Positions 9,667-18,531 of a stretch of DNA of 64,000 bases are shown here, one piece after another. The position numbers and the translations under genes are program-made. How positions within the stretch are numbered: position 1 is the first letter of the stretch; each line of letters opens with the position of its first letter. The stretch is from contig JAJZDN010000004.1 in the NCBI GenBank assembly GCA_021805985.1, forward strand, positions 1-64,000, in the 5' to 3' direction. The DNA is from Planctomycetota bacterium. GTDB taxonomy: Bacteria; Planctomycetota; Phycisphaerae; WQYP01. The notes under the pieces were generated by a model. That model did not search any database. It was given only the letters and a program-made list of their open reading frames with translations, and was not told the DNA's origin.

Positions 9667-12216
9667 TCAGGGCGGCCCCTTTTGGTTTGCTCCTATCGGT
9701 GGTGGCATCGACTGCATGATTCCATCAAATGCTTGCCGATCCACCGGCAGCCAAATGCATAATTTCCATCGCCATCGTGCCAGGAGTGTGGGCGGAAAAT
9801 GGTGAGCCTCGGCGTAGCGGTAGGCCATGATGCGGTCCGGCCATTGCATGGCGATATCTTTTTCGCTGTAAGACTGGCGCTGGTCGAGTAATTGCCAGAG
9901 ATGGTAGGCAGCGCTGGCCCAGACCCCAGCGTCAGGTTTCATGGAAGGAGGCTGGTAATCGCTTAAGGGCAGGCTATCAAGATTGGTGTAACCATTATTA
10001 CCTTTCGGCCCGGCAACCGGATCCAGAAACATTCCTTGAACCGTCATATTAAGGCTGCCATTGCGCGCCAGACGCACCGGATAAACGCCGGGGCCTTTTA
10101 ATAAAAAGGTGGTGTACATGCCGCCCCAAAACTGTTTGATTCGACTTTGCGCCAGAGGCTTGCCCGTTTGCCAGGCAACGGCCGGGGGCACGCCTTGGGG
10201 AAACACCTGGACGGTAAAGTCCCGCACCATATTAAATCCAGTTTCGCAGTCTTTATTATGGAAATAAAAAGACAGGCGGTACAAACCCTTGGGAATAGTC
10301 ACCGCCAGCCACATGTCCGGACCTTGAAAGAATCGGGAATAGTCCTGTCCGTCATCATTCCATTCGCCTTCCACCCGCTGGGCCATATCCGGATCATAAA
10401 GTGTGCGGAGCAATGTGGAATGATCCCACGCAACATAGTAGCGCATATCCCCGGATTGCAGCATGTGTGGCGACGCCTGCTGGTTAATGCGGGCGTCGCC
10501 TAAGCCGCCAAAAAACTGATCTTGGCCGGTTTGAAAGTTCGGGCCGCCGTCACAGAGTTTGGCATAGGCTACACCATAATGCCCCAGCCAGTCGCCTTCC
10601 GTGCGCCAGTCCGAACCAAGACTCGCGGCCGCAACCGCACGGCCTTGGCCGGCTTTTACAAAAGCAATGAGAGTTTTAATCACAGCGGCTGTTGGAGACC
10701 GCGCACCGGCAGGCAACGGAGGTGCGAGTTGTGGCTTTGGAGACGGCTTAATTGCAGCAACTGCCCCGGCGGGCAGGCGCGTTTTAACTGCAAACAATCC
10801 GGATTCATAGCCGCCCACCAGCATTCCGCCACTCGGCAGCGGAGCCATCGAAGCGATAAAATCATGCGCTGTTGAATTGCCGGATGAATTCGCGGCGGGG
10901 AATATCCGACTATTATGCTGATTTAATATCTCAAAGCCGCGGGTGCGATGGCCTATCCAGATGTTTCCATCGGCATCTACGGCCAATGACGTGATGTAAT
11001 CCGTTAACAGTAAATTGTGTTTAATCGACGCAGATGGGGGTTTCCAGTGGGCGGGAACATGCCACAATCCCTGGACCTTGAGGATATAATTCCGTCCACG
11101 AATAAACTGCCAGAGCCGGCCGTTATCATCTCCATAGGCCAATCCGGATTCAGTTCCCGCGTAGACCCGGTAAGTGGGATGGCCATGACGAAAACCGCGC
11201 GGCACCACGACCAGTGCATTGACGCGATCATCCGGCAGCCCGACACCCCACGCCGTCGTTGGCGGCGTAACGGGGCCGGCAATATGCGTCCAGGTTGCGT
11301 AATGATCCTTCGGCGATCCGACCGCCAGGCCGTCGCACTGCATGCCGACAAAAAGTGTGCCATCGGGAGCAAAGGCCACGCAGGAAAGCTCATTGGCCGG
11401 TAAGCCATTAGCCCGGGTGTAGTATTGCCACGTGTTTTTATGAATGTGATAGCGTGCCAGCCCCTTGGTTCCTGCGACCCAGACATCACCATCCAAGGGA
11501 GAAACAGCAATGGCAAATACCCGCTGTTCCAAAGGCCCCGCCCGGCCGGTCGTGGGCGCATCGGTATCAACACCAGCCTGCCGATGCGAACCTGGTTTTC
11601 CCGCATTCACTAGCCCGTAACCCTGACCCGCAATAAGATCATAATCTCGCCATAGTTTCCCGTTGTACACGCACACGCCGTGCCGCAGGCTGCCCGCCCA
11701 AATTCGGCCCATGCCATCACACGCCAGAGCATACACATTATTCGGAGCAAAATTCTTTTTATTAAACTGCCGTCGGCGTTGTCCGCGTGGCTTTGACGGA
11801 TCGTAACATATCACCCCCTGCCCTTCCGTGCCGATCCACCATCGTCCGCGCTGATCTACAGTGAGTGCTGTTATCCAGGAGGAATGGACCTGCAGATGAT
11901 TGATGGCGGAAACCGTCATCGGTGCCTGCACGCCGGGCTGCGGGTGCGGCAGGTTTTGGGGATACGTGATTTGCGGGGGCGTTGAAAGTTCATTTGCCCA
12001 CGGCGCGATTGTGGTAGGGGGCATGGGCGGAGATGTAACCATTGCATTGGCGATCGCGGCGGGAGTGTTTCTTGCTGAAGCGGGAGGCGCATGGGTAACC
12101 GCGTTGGGCAAAACCACTGAATTGCGATCCAATACTGTCAGTAGAATTACAAACAGCACAACACCGAAAAGGGCGGCGGCCATGACCATCAGACCAGTGA
12201 ATAGGGGTTGCCGCAT
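9667..12216 (-). CDS. Membrane-anchored propeller-repeat protein with C-terminal beta-sandwich
   Basis: 849 residues. One N-terminal membrane helix (residues ~7-30) is followed by a low-complexity Pro/Ala linker, then repeated WWIGTEGQGV-, IWAGSLRHGV-, VWVAGTKGLA-, LFVGMQCDGL- and IWIGHRTRGF-type blades, which are two-component-regulator (Reg_prop) propeller repeats. After about residue 560 a different beta-rich region follows (MWLAVTIPKGLYRLSFYFHNK; YPVRLARNGSLNMTVQG), resembling carbohydrate-binding sandwiches. There is no histidine kinase, response regulator or DNA-binding domain, unlike the hybrid sensors in which such propellers usually occur. A strong ribosome site (GGGGAGG) precedes ATG 12216. 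Within the sugar locus it could sense or bind oligosaccharide; that role is inference. Confidence 0.78.
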   Translation of the reverse strand: MRQPLFTGLMVMAAALFGVVLFVILLTVLDRNSVVLPNAVTHAPPASARNTPAAIANAMVTSPPMPPTTIAPWANELSTPPQITYPQNLPHPQPGVQAPMTVSAINHLQVHSSWITALTVDQRGRWWIGTEGQGVICYDPSKPRGQRRRQFNKKNFAPNNVYALACDGMGRIWAGSLRHGVCVYNGKLWRDYDLIAGQGYGLVNAGKPGSHRQAGVDTDAPTTGRAGPLEQRVFAIAVSPLDGDVWVAGTKGLARYHIHKNTWQYYTRANGLPANELSCVAFAPDGTLFVGMQCDGLAVGSPKDHYATWTHIAGPVTPPTTAWGVGLPDDRVNALVVVPRGFRHGHPTYRVYAGTESGLAYGDDNGRLWQFIRGRNYILKVQGLWHVPAHWKPPSASIKHNLLLTDYITSLAVDADGNIWIGHRTRGFEILNQHNSRIFPAANSSGNSTAHDFIASMAPLPSGGMLVGGYESGLFAVKTRLPAGAVAAIKPSPKPQLAPPLPAGARSPTAAVIKTLIAFVKAGQGRAVAAASLGSDWRTEGDWLGHYGVAYAKLCDGGPNFQTGQDQFFGGLGDARINQQASPHMLQSGDMRYYVAWDHSTLLRTLYDPDMAQRVEGEWNDDGQDYSRFFQGPDMWLAVTIPKGLYRLSFYFHNKDCETGFNMVRDFTVQVFPQGVPPAVAWQTGKPLAQSRIKQFWGGMYTTFLLKGPGVYPVRLARNGSLNMTVQGMFLDPVAGPKGNNGYTNLDSLPLSDYQPPSMKPDAGVWASAAYHLWQLLDQRQSYSEKDIAMQWPDRIMAYRYAEAHHFPPTLLARWRWKLCIWLPVDRQAFDGIMQSMPPPIGANQKGPP

Positions 12217-12501
12217 AAAAACCTCCCCGACAAAAAAATAGAACTGGCACCGAGACCATTAAGTGGCGCCGCAGATCACCCCATGATTTGCGTTTGCATT
12301 CCCCGCCATTTTCCGAATGGCACGGCGATTTCGCCAAGCTATTGCAGTTTCCCGATCAAAAGATTGTAGTATGGTCGCGTGTGCCGGTGATAAAGTCAAA
12401 TTGCACGCCGGAACTGCCATCTCTGATACGGCACCGCGTGCGCTGGCTGATACCTTGACGACTACCTGGCGAGGAGCAAGCATTCGAGACACGACGGGGA
12501 T

Positions 12502-12536
12502 CCACAGATTCACACCGATTGACACCGATTAACGGA
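12502..12536. repeat. Short periodic repeat, 10-base period
   Basis: The units CACAGATT, CACACCGATT, GACACCGATT and the tail AACGGA follow each other with a period close to one helical turn. It lies in a gene-poor gap. Such degenerate ACAC-GATT tracts are a familiar but unexplained intergenic element in diverse bacteria (general recollection). Confidence 0.6.
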
Positions 12537-12602
12537 TGATCGACCAGGTCGATTGCGACGGGCGAAGGGGCATCATTTAAATACATGGCATTCCACAGCG
12601 AA

Positions 12603-12622
12603 CCCAATGCTTCCGCGTTGGG
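12603..12622. repeat. Dispersed hairpin repeat, copy 1
   Basis: CCCAATGC TTCC GCGTTGGG: an 8-base stem with a TTCC loop, followed by CTAATGG. The stem has one T-G wobble. It belongs to the same family as the copies at 21924-21943, 22122-22141, 42106-42125 and 42252-42271; against those, the stem bases differ in a way that keeps pairing. Confidence 0.8.
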
Positions 12623-12673
12623 CTAATGGTGTTGTCGCACAACAAATTCATGACGATGGGGGCTGGATTCCGT

Positions 12674-12714
12674 TAAAAAATGTGAAATTTAAAATTTGAA
12701 ATCTCAAATTTCAC
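12674..12714 (-). terminator. Rho-independent terminator after the isomerase gene
   Basis: Read on the minus strand, GTGAAATTT (12714-12706) pairs perfectly with AAATTTCAC (12690-12682), followed by ATTTTTTAA. The stem is AT-rich but the six-T run is well placed, 5 bases after the isomerase stop codon. Confidence 0.7.
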
Positions 12715-12718
12715 GCGG

Positions 12719-14185
12719 TCAGCAGATGCGAACCGTGGGGATGCCCAGCAGCTTGCCGAGTTTATTGATTTGTTCAGCGATATGGCCGGTTCCCACCGCG
12801 CAATGGTGTGCTGGGCCTTGGGCGTTCCAGGTTTCTACAAACGCGCGGGCACCCATTGGGAAGCGATAGCGGCTGTTGGTATTGCCGATCTCCAGAATCG
12901 GCCCGGGCACCGATTCGCCTTGAGCCGTCAGAAATTTGAGTTTTCCATCGCCCGTTTCAACAACGGAAAGCAGCGTAACCGGCCCATGTTTGACGGACAT
13001 CTCCACCGACAGTCCTTTGCCTACTTTGCCATGATATACCTGCAAGGGCCGGACTCGGGTTTTGCCCTGCGCCATGGCGACGTGAGCCGGACCGTCATGG
13101 CCCATCAGGATGACGTCATCCTTAAAATCCATGGCGTAATATTCGGTAAATGAGCCGCCCGCTGCGAAGGCGTCCATTATTTTCATAGCCTGGGCATTTT
13201 TTATTTCCATTTCACCGGCTACGGGAATACCGCGTGCGGTTAAAAGGGACGTGCCGAGAATAATGGAACTCATGGTATCTTCATTAGCCGGGTTGCCGGA
13301 ACCCATGTAGTAATAAGCCAGGGATCCAAGCTGATGTTTTTCCACCAGTTGATCTAATGCCACACTTGTGCGAGCGGCGCGATCAAGTTCCTGCGGCGGG
13401 CAGTCGTTGCGTATGTCAAAAACCTCATGAAAATATGCGATGCGGCGGGCAATTTCTTCCGGAGATGCCTTCATCCGCAAAGCCGCAAGTTCGTCCACTT
13501 CCAGTATTTCGATATGGCCGCCGAACGTTGCGCACTGGCGGGTTAAATCCGTATAGATGTCCAACATGCCGCCGTAATAATGCCCCATGACACCCAGGCG
13601 GTTATGTTCCATGACGTGTGACACGCGGGCTGCGGAGAGCCACTGGTCCACCTGTTGCCAGACTTCCGGGTCCTCTTCCAGCACGCCGGTAATTTGATAA
13701 AATGGGATGCCGCAGCGATTAAATACATTGGCGATTTCCGGCACGGGGCACGCCTGGCACCAGGCCAGCCATTCACCGGTCATGGCTGTGCGGTCGCCCA
13801 GAGCATTGAATTTGGCGTAATCCATGGCTAGGGCCGGGGAGAGATTAAGAATAATCACTGGCACTTTCGCGCGGCGAACCACGGGCAGCACGGTGGAGGA
13901 CAGGGCGTACGTGCTGACAAATAAAAATATTAGATCCACATCCGCGGTGCGGAAATCATGCCCGGCGTTGAGGGCTTTTTCCGGCGTATCAATCAGGCCC
14001 AGATTAACGACGGCTATTCCAGGCCGTTTAATCTGATTCTCCACCACCGCCAGATATCCGTCCAAGCGCTGTTTCAACCCCGGAAACTGTGGCCAATACG
14101 TATCCAGCCCGATGCCAAAAAGCCCGACTTTAACTGTGCGATCCTTAGACGAAGCATGCGACATAACCAATGATGTATCAGGCAT
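12719..14185 (-). CDS. L-arabinose/L-fucose isomerase-family protein
   Basis: 488 residues with the fold-typical series of the AraA/FucI superfamily: an N-terminal GLFGIGLDTYWPQF segment, then LIFLFVSTYALSSTVLPVV and ADVDL-type Rossmann strands. C-terminal metal-site candidates are GNPANEDTMSS, VAGEMEIK, MGHDGPAHV and GPAHHCAVGTGH, which place two glutamates and two histidines as in AraA. Family knowledge: these enzymes interconvert aldoses and ketoses with a divalent metal, but several subfamilies have uncertain substrates. Sitting between a GH39-like hydrolase and GH35, arabinose or a related pentose or deoxysugar is plausible. No kinase or epimerase partner is nearby. The ribosome site is weak. 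A terminator follows the stop codon. Confidence 0.8.
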   Translation of the reverse strand: MPDTSLVMSHASSKDRTVKVGLFGIGLDTYWPQFPGLKQRLDGYLAVVENQIKRPGIAVVNLGLIDTPEKALNAGHDFRTADVDLIFLFVSTYALSSTVLPVVRRAKVPVIILNLSPALAMDYAKFNALGDRTAMTGEWLAWCQACPVPEIANVFNRCGIPFYQITGVLEEDPEVWQQVDQWLSAARVSHVMEHNRLGVMGHYYGGMLDIYTDLTRQCATFGGHIEILEVDELAALRMKASPEEIARRIAYFHEVFDIRNDCPPQELDRAARTSVALDQLVEKHQLGSLAYYYMGSGNPANEDTMSSIILGTSLLTARGIPVAGEMEIKNAQAMKIMDAFAAGGSFTEYYAMDFKDDVILMGHDGPAHVAMAQGKTRVRPLQVYHGKVGKGLSVEMSVKHGPVTLLSVVETGDGKLKFLTAQGESVPGPILEIGNTNSRYRFPMGARAFVETWNAQGPAHHCAVGTGHIAEQINKLGKLLGIPTVRIC

Positions 14186-14221
14186 TTTAATCTCGATTTC
14201 GCGAAATATTATTCCCAGATG

Positions 14222-15742
14222 CTATTTGTGCTTTGCTTCCAATGTTATGACCGCAACGCCCAGGCCGCCCAGTCGCAATTGGTTGTGTTTCAGCGTCCGC
14301 TGCGCGGGGGGCTTCTGGGCGGTGTGCTGATCCACCCATTGCAGCACAGATCCCTTCGCGTGGGGAATGTTTAGCACAATTGTTGAATTGCGTTTGTTAA
14401 TTAACAGAATCTTTCGGATGCCGGCGGGAGTTGTAAATGCTTGCGCAAAGACGCCTGGGGCGTTGGCGGGCGTGGCAATTATTTTATCACCGGGGCCAAA
14501 ATTATTACGCAATAATTGCAGCACCCGAAACCGCGCATTGGGTACGCCTGTCGTCCAATTTACCATCGAGACGCTGGGGAATTGACTGGGATAACCAATG
14601 AGCTGACTTTCTCCGGCAATTTGAATACCCTGGCGCGCCAGATGAGCGAACAGATAGGCATACATGGCTCCGCTTAAGTTCCAGTACATATTAGGTATGG
14701 GCCGCACCAGTTTCGGTGCGGTGTCATATGGCAGAATCGATCCGATTTCATCAATATCGGTTTTAGTTTTCGGTGAAAGCTTCTGGCGAACGGCCTGGAT
14801 CTTTCGCACCGTATTAAGAAATCCTCTAGCCTGGGAGAAGAATATCTTGGGCCATCCGCTGGGCTTACTGGCGGCGGACGGCATGGCGTAAAAATGATAG
14901 GAAATCATATTCAAGGGTGTGCCGGGAGAGTGATTGCGGGGATTAAGAAAATACTTGAACCACGCCAGGTCATTGGTCGGTGCCGCCAGCGCCAAACCTA
15001 CGAATTTGGTTTGTGGCGAAACTTTATGAACGGCAGACGTTATAGCGTCATATAAACGCGTGTATGTTTCAACATTGGTATGGTGCTCGAAATCCACTTC
15101 GTTGAGCACTTCCCACCAGCCAAAGTGGTAATGATAAGGCGATGAATGCCAATGGCCGTATTCATCCCGGAATCCGCCGCGCGTGTACCAACTCACAAGA
15201 CCGGCGTAATACTGGGCGACTTTTTTCACGCTATGCTTGCGCAAGAGCGTGCCCTGTTCGTATCCCCAGAAAACCTGATTGGGATTTTTCGGCCAATTGA
15301 CTGCTTTAGGTGTCTGATACAGCCATTCCGGAATCGTGCTGAAGTTCATAATCACCGGATGCCCGGCGGTGGCACGCATAAAGTCCCGTACCATCGGATC
15401 TATGAGATGGAAATTCCAGAATGTCCGGCCATTGGCGGGGGGCTTGAGTTCCGCCACGGCCAACTGCGGGTAGGGGAGCCACGGTACAAAACGCACAAAA
15501 TTCGCCTTTAACCGATCCAGTGCCTGAAAGGCCCGTCGGCTGATGGGAGATCCGGGCCGGAGCATGGGGTTTACCACCACCTGCAAAGTGGGCGTCGTCG
15601 GGGAGATCCCAATTACCTTAGACCAAGTCACCGATACCGTCGCCCGCTTAGCTGCTGCGCAATGCGCCCCGGCCGGAATTGACAATAAAATCATCGCGGC
15701 CCACACGAGAATACCTCCCCGGTGATATCCAATATGTTGCAT
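14222..15742 (-). CDS. Exported GH39-like glycoside hydrolase
   Basis: 506 residues with a signal peptide (about residues 1-28). The barrel features resemble clan A retaining enzymes: FVRFVPWLPYPQL near the N-terminus, MNFSTIPEWLYQTP, WWEVLNEVDFEHH with the expected Asn-Glu acid/base pair, and TDIDEIGS as a candidate nucleophile region. This order is GH39-like (beta-xylosidase, alpha-iduronidase or arabinofuranosidase-type activities occur there), but the assignment to a numbered family is from pattern only. A ribosome site GAGGAG precedes ATG 15742. It is the first gene of the minus-strand sugar locus and shares its upstream region with the divergent AraC-type regulator. Confidence 0.75.
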   Translation of the reverse strand: MQHIGYHRGGILVWAAMILLSIPAGAHCAAAKRATVSVTWSKVIGISPTTPTLQVVVNPMLRPGSPISRRAFQALDRLKANFVRFVPWLPYPQLAVAELKPPANGRTFWNFHLIDPMVRDFMRATAGHPVIMNFSTIPEWLYQTPKAVNWPKNPNQVFWGYEQGTLLRKHSVKKVAQYYAGLVSWYTRGGFRDEYGHWHSSPYHYHFGWWEVLNEVDFEHHTNVETYTRLYDAITSAVHKVSPQTKFVGLALAAPTNDLAWFKYFLNPRNHSPGTPLNMISYHFYAMPSAASKPSGWPKIFFSQARGFLNTVRKIQAVRQKLSPKTKTDIDEIGSILPYDTAPKLVRPIPNMYWNLSGAMYAYLFAHLARQGIQIAGESQLIGYPSQFPSVSMVNWTTGVPNARFRVLQLLRNNFGPGDKIIATPANAPGVFAQAFTTPAGIRKILLINKRNSTIVLNIPHAKGSVLQWVDQHTAQKPPAQRTLKHNQLRLGGLGVAVITLEAKHK

Positions 15743-15869
15743 AAAAACTCCTCAAGGCCTCTTGCAAAACTTGCACAGGATTGTACGTCTTAATTTCAAA
15801 GCGACGCAAGAGTATTTTCTATCGAATTCGCGACGCCAGAAATGGCGCATAAAATCTTATAAAGTGTAT

Positions 15870-15875
15870 TATAAT
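15870..15875 (+). promoter_or_regulatory. -10 box, AraC-family gene
   Basis: TATAAT ends 8 bases before the ATG at 15884. There is no ribosome site between them and no clear -35, so the transcript may be leaderless. Confidence 0.5.
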
Positions 15876-15883
15876 GTTGAATT

Positions 15884-16825
15884 ATGCCGTCTTGTCAGAG
15901 TAGTAAATATATGAAAAGCGACACATCCTTCGGCTATTTTCCGGTCAACCACACCGCGCTTGCAACGGGATTCTATCTTACTGGTGCAGGCGTTGAACGT
16001 ATCGCGCCGCGCGCAAGTTACCCCTTGCCCGACCATCCGGAAATGTATCAATTCTCTTGGAAAACCGGCCGCGTGCTACCGGAATACCAATTGGTGTTTT
16101 TAAGGGATGGTCAAGGTGAATTTGAGTCGCACGAAACTGGCGTGGTCCATTTGCAGGCGGGTTCGGCCTTAATTATCTTGCCGGATGTATGGCATCGCTA
16201 TCGACCCAAATCGAATACAGGATGGACGGTATATTGGCTGTCGTTTAATGGTCAGGTGCCGCATTTTTGGCAGCAGGCCGGACTGTTGACTTCCGCCTCC
16301 GCCGTTTATCGTCCGACAACCAATCCCTTGTTTGCCGGCCCGCTGGAGCAAATTGTTCAACGCGCCATTAAGTCGCCGCAAGATCCCGGATCGGCTTCGC
16401 TTTCATCGTTGGCGCTGATTGCCGGAATGTTGGCTGCTGCCCCGAAGGGGGGCCGACTAGATGGTTTTAATGACTGGCCTCCGCGCCCAGTAAGATCGGC
16501 TGATCCGGTCTTGCAACGCGCGATGGAAATTATTTGGAATCACAGTCATCGCGACGTTTCGGTAAAAGTAATTGCCCGGCAGCTCGGCGTAAGCACCCGA
16601 ACGCTTGAACGGAATTTTCGCAAAGCCGTCGGAAGCACCGTGCTGGCAGAACTCACAGCCTGCCGCATTGCCCGCGCTCAACTTATGCTCCGCAATACCC
16701 ACCTGCCTATCAAGCGCATTGCTTATGCCGCCGGGTTTTCGTCCCCAACGCATCTGGCAGTCGTGTTTCAGCGCGCGCTTGGGCAAACGCCCGGACAACT
16801 CCGCCGAGGAAAGGCTCCTCCGTGA
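15884..16825 (+). CDS. AraC-family transcription regulator of the sugar locus
   Basis: 313 residues. The N-terminal half is a cupin-like sensing domain (YQLVFLRDGQGEFESHETG, VVHLQAGSALIILPDVWHRYRP). The C-terminal ~100 residues form the double helix-turn-helix: VKVIARQLGVSTRTLERNF and PIKRIAYAAGFSSPTHLAVV, followed by the usual GQTPGQLRRG. The gene is transcribed away from the GH39-like/isomerase genes with 140 bases between the starts, the classic position for a local sugar-responsive activator. The ligand is unknown. A later ATG at 15911 is a possible alternative start; the -10 box position favours the first. Confidence 0.88.
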   Translation: MPSCQSSKYMKSDTSFGYFPVNHTALATGFYLTGAGVERIAPRASYPLPDHPEMYQFSWKTGRVLPEYQLVFLRDGQGEFESHETGVVHLQAGSALIILPDVWHRYRPKSNTGWTVYWLSFNGQVPHFWQQAGLLTSASAVYRPTTNPLFAGPLEQIVQRAIKSPQDPGSASLSSLALIAGMLAAAPKGGRLDGFNDWPPRPVRSADPVLQRAMEIIWNHSHRDVSVKVIARQLGVSTRTLERNFRKAVGSTVLAELTACRIARAQLMLRNTHLPIKRIAYAAGFSSPTHLAVVFQRALGQTPGQLRRGKAPP

Positions 16826-16882
16826 TCCGTAGGCGATATTGATAAGGAATGCCAAAAACAGGCGAAAAATTCCGCGCGCTGG

Positions 16883-16888
16883 TAAAAT
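16883..16888 (+). promoter_or_regulatory. -10 box, acylphosphatase gene
   Basis: TAAAAT lies 7 bases before ATG 16896, where a ribosome site would be expected and none is present. This is a candidate leaderless start. Confidence 0.4.
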
Positions 16889-16895
16889 AAAACCT

Positions 16896-17183
16896 ATGAG
16901 CGTCTCTGCGCACAAAATACGTAAAGTTGCAGTGTTTTCCGGTCGCGTGCAGGGCGTAGGCTTCCGGCAGACAACCGTTGAGCTGGCTGGAGCGTATAAG
17001 ATAAGCGGAACGGTGCGTAATTTGCCCGATGGATCAGTGGAACTGATTCTGGAAGCAGCGCCCGGGCAGATTGAAAAAGTTCTGCACGACATTGAAAAAC
17101 GGTTCGCCGGGTTTATCACGTCGATAACCCTGCAAACGCAGCCGACGCAGGGGTTGCTCCCAGGCGTGCGAATATTATGGTAA
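16896..17183 (+). CDS. acyP: Acylphosphatase
   Basis: 95 residues, the usual size. The catalytic signature SGRVQGVGFRQ carries the substrate-binding arginine, and GTVRNLPDGSVELILE carries the catalytic asparagine. It hydrolyses carboxyl-phosphate bonds in the cytoplasm. I use ATG 16896 (MSVSAHKIRK) rather than the upstream in-frame ATG 16839 because homologous sequence begins there and a -10-like box stands just before it. Confidence 0.93.
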   Translation: MSVSAHKIRKVAVFSGRVQGVGFRQTTVELAGAYKISGTVRNLPDGSVELILEAAPGQIEKVLHDIEKRFAGFITSITLQTQPTQGLLPGVRILW

Positions 17184-17230
17184 TATCCGGGATAATATCC
17201 GGACTTCACTGGCAGATTAAAGAGGATTGT

Positions 17231-18385
17231 GTGACAAAGCTTACCAAAGCATACCTTATCGTAATGGCCATTTTAATTGCGTTGACGGTCGTGGTTGCGG
17301 TCTGGCATTCCCATGAAGTTACTGCGGCTGAAACCGCCGTTAACTACGCAGGTCACGCCGGGAAAGGCAATGGCGGGGTGGCATCCAATTATGCAAATTT
17401 TACCGCTACCACTGCCAATAATCTGCGATTTTTTCTGCTGCTGTGCGGATCCGTTACCGCTGCGGCAGGAATCTGGGGGCTGGTAGAATATATCATTCTT
17501 CCGCTTATGAACCTAAGCCGCATCGGTGCCATTACGCAAGTAACCTATCATGAGGCGCTGTACCAACCCTTCACCTTAATTGTCTTTGCGATGTGTATCG
17601 CGGCCATTGTGATTACCGCCTTTGTGCCGTTTAATACCTTTGGTGAAGACACCAAGATGTACCGCGATGTGGCCATGTCGTTTGTGCTGATGTTTATTTT
17701 AATCATTATGGTATTTGCCACGGCCAAAGTTATTGATGAAGAAATTGAAAACCGCACCATGCTGACCCTGATGAGCAAGCCGGTAGCGCGCTGGCAGGTC
17801 ATTATCGGAAAGTATCTGGGCATTGCCTGTCTGATGTTTGTTACGATGGCTATCTGCACTATCGCGGTGGGGGCCTGTGCGTGGATACGGTATTTTTCGG
17901 ATCAGCGGATTGACTTGTCTGTGGCAACTTACGCCGGTCAGCAAGCTTTGTATTGGGCCAATGATATGGCTATTATCGCGTTAATTCCGGCATTTGTATT
18001 GCAATTTATGGAATTGGCAACGCTGGCCGCGATCAGCACCGCCATCGCTACCCGTTACAGCCTGGCTTTGAACATGACCGTAATTGTCGTTTTGTATATT
18101 GGAGCCAACCTTACCCGGTTTGCACCGCTGCTGCACCTGGGGGAGCCGTGGCAGGCCTTGGTGGACGGCGGCAGCTATTTTCTGCCCTATCTGACGAATT
18201 TTGACATTAATCAGGCCCTGATCTACCGGCCTATTTCCATGCCCGGACATTATCAAGGGCCGGATGCACCGACCATCGGCCAAGTAGTCGGTTATGTCAG
18301 CATGGCCGCAGCATACGGGCTTATGTACATCGGGGCGGCGCTAAGTATTGCGGTAGCACTGTTCCGTAACCGGGAACTCACCTGA
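17231..18385 (+). CDS. ABC-2 type transporter permease, no ATPase partner nearby
   Basis: 384 residues with an N-terminal membrane helix (KAYLIVMAILIALTVVVAV), a periplasmic Gly/Asn-rich segment, then about six further helices. The cytoplasmic motif DEEIENRTMLTLMSKPVARW followed by IIGKYLGIACLMFV is typical of NosY/ABC-2 permeases. GTG 17231 is preferred as start because AAAGAGG precedes it by 5-6 bases; the ATG at 17177 lies inside acyP. Such permeases need an ATP-binding protein, usually adjacent; none is present here on either side, so it either pairs with a distant ATPase or is an orphan. The substrate is unknown. Confidence 0.8.
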   Translation: MTKLTKAYLIVMAILIALTVVVAVWHSHEVTAAETAVNYAGHAGKGNGGVASNYANFTATTANNLRFFLLLCGSVTAAAGIWGLVEYIILPLMNLSRIGAITQVTYHEALYQPFTLIVFAMCIAAIVITAFVPFNTFGEDTKMYRDVAMSFVLMFILIIMVFATAKVIDEEIENRTMLTLMSKPVARWQVIIGKYLGIACLMFVTMAICTIAVGACAWIRYFSDQRIDLSVATYAGQQALYWANDMAIIALIPAFVLQFMELATLAAISTAIATRYSLALNMTVIVVLYIGANLTRFAPLLHLGEPWQALVDGGSYFLPYLTNFDINQALIYRPISMPGHYQGPDAPTIGQVVGYVSMAAAYGLMYIGAALSIAVALFRNRELT

Positions 18386-18531
18386 TGGTGCAGTAGTGCA
18401 AGGTAAACCGGACAGGCGTAAGACCTTAGAAGTGGAGGCCTGATTCATCCCCAGATTCTTATTACAGTGTGGCAATTCAGGCATGTACGGGCGTGGAACC
18501 TGCAAGTTGGATGTTCCGCCCAATAAAGCGG

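Larger units (their letters stand above)
12217..12718. other. Non-coding stretch between isomerase and propeller genes
   Basis: Five hundred bases with no convincing gene on either strand. It holds a periodic short repeat (12502-12536), a dispersed hairpin (12603-12622) and a terminator for the isomerase gene (12674-12714). Short overlapping open frames on both strands (around 12259-12607) look random. The terminator suggests that the minus-strand sugar genes are transcribed in at least two units. Confidence 0.6.

Noticed and set aside
12259-12607. Short open frames on both strands in the gap before the propeller gene
   Set aside because: Mutually overlapping, no ribosome sites, no recognisable protein features.
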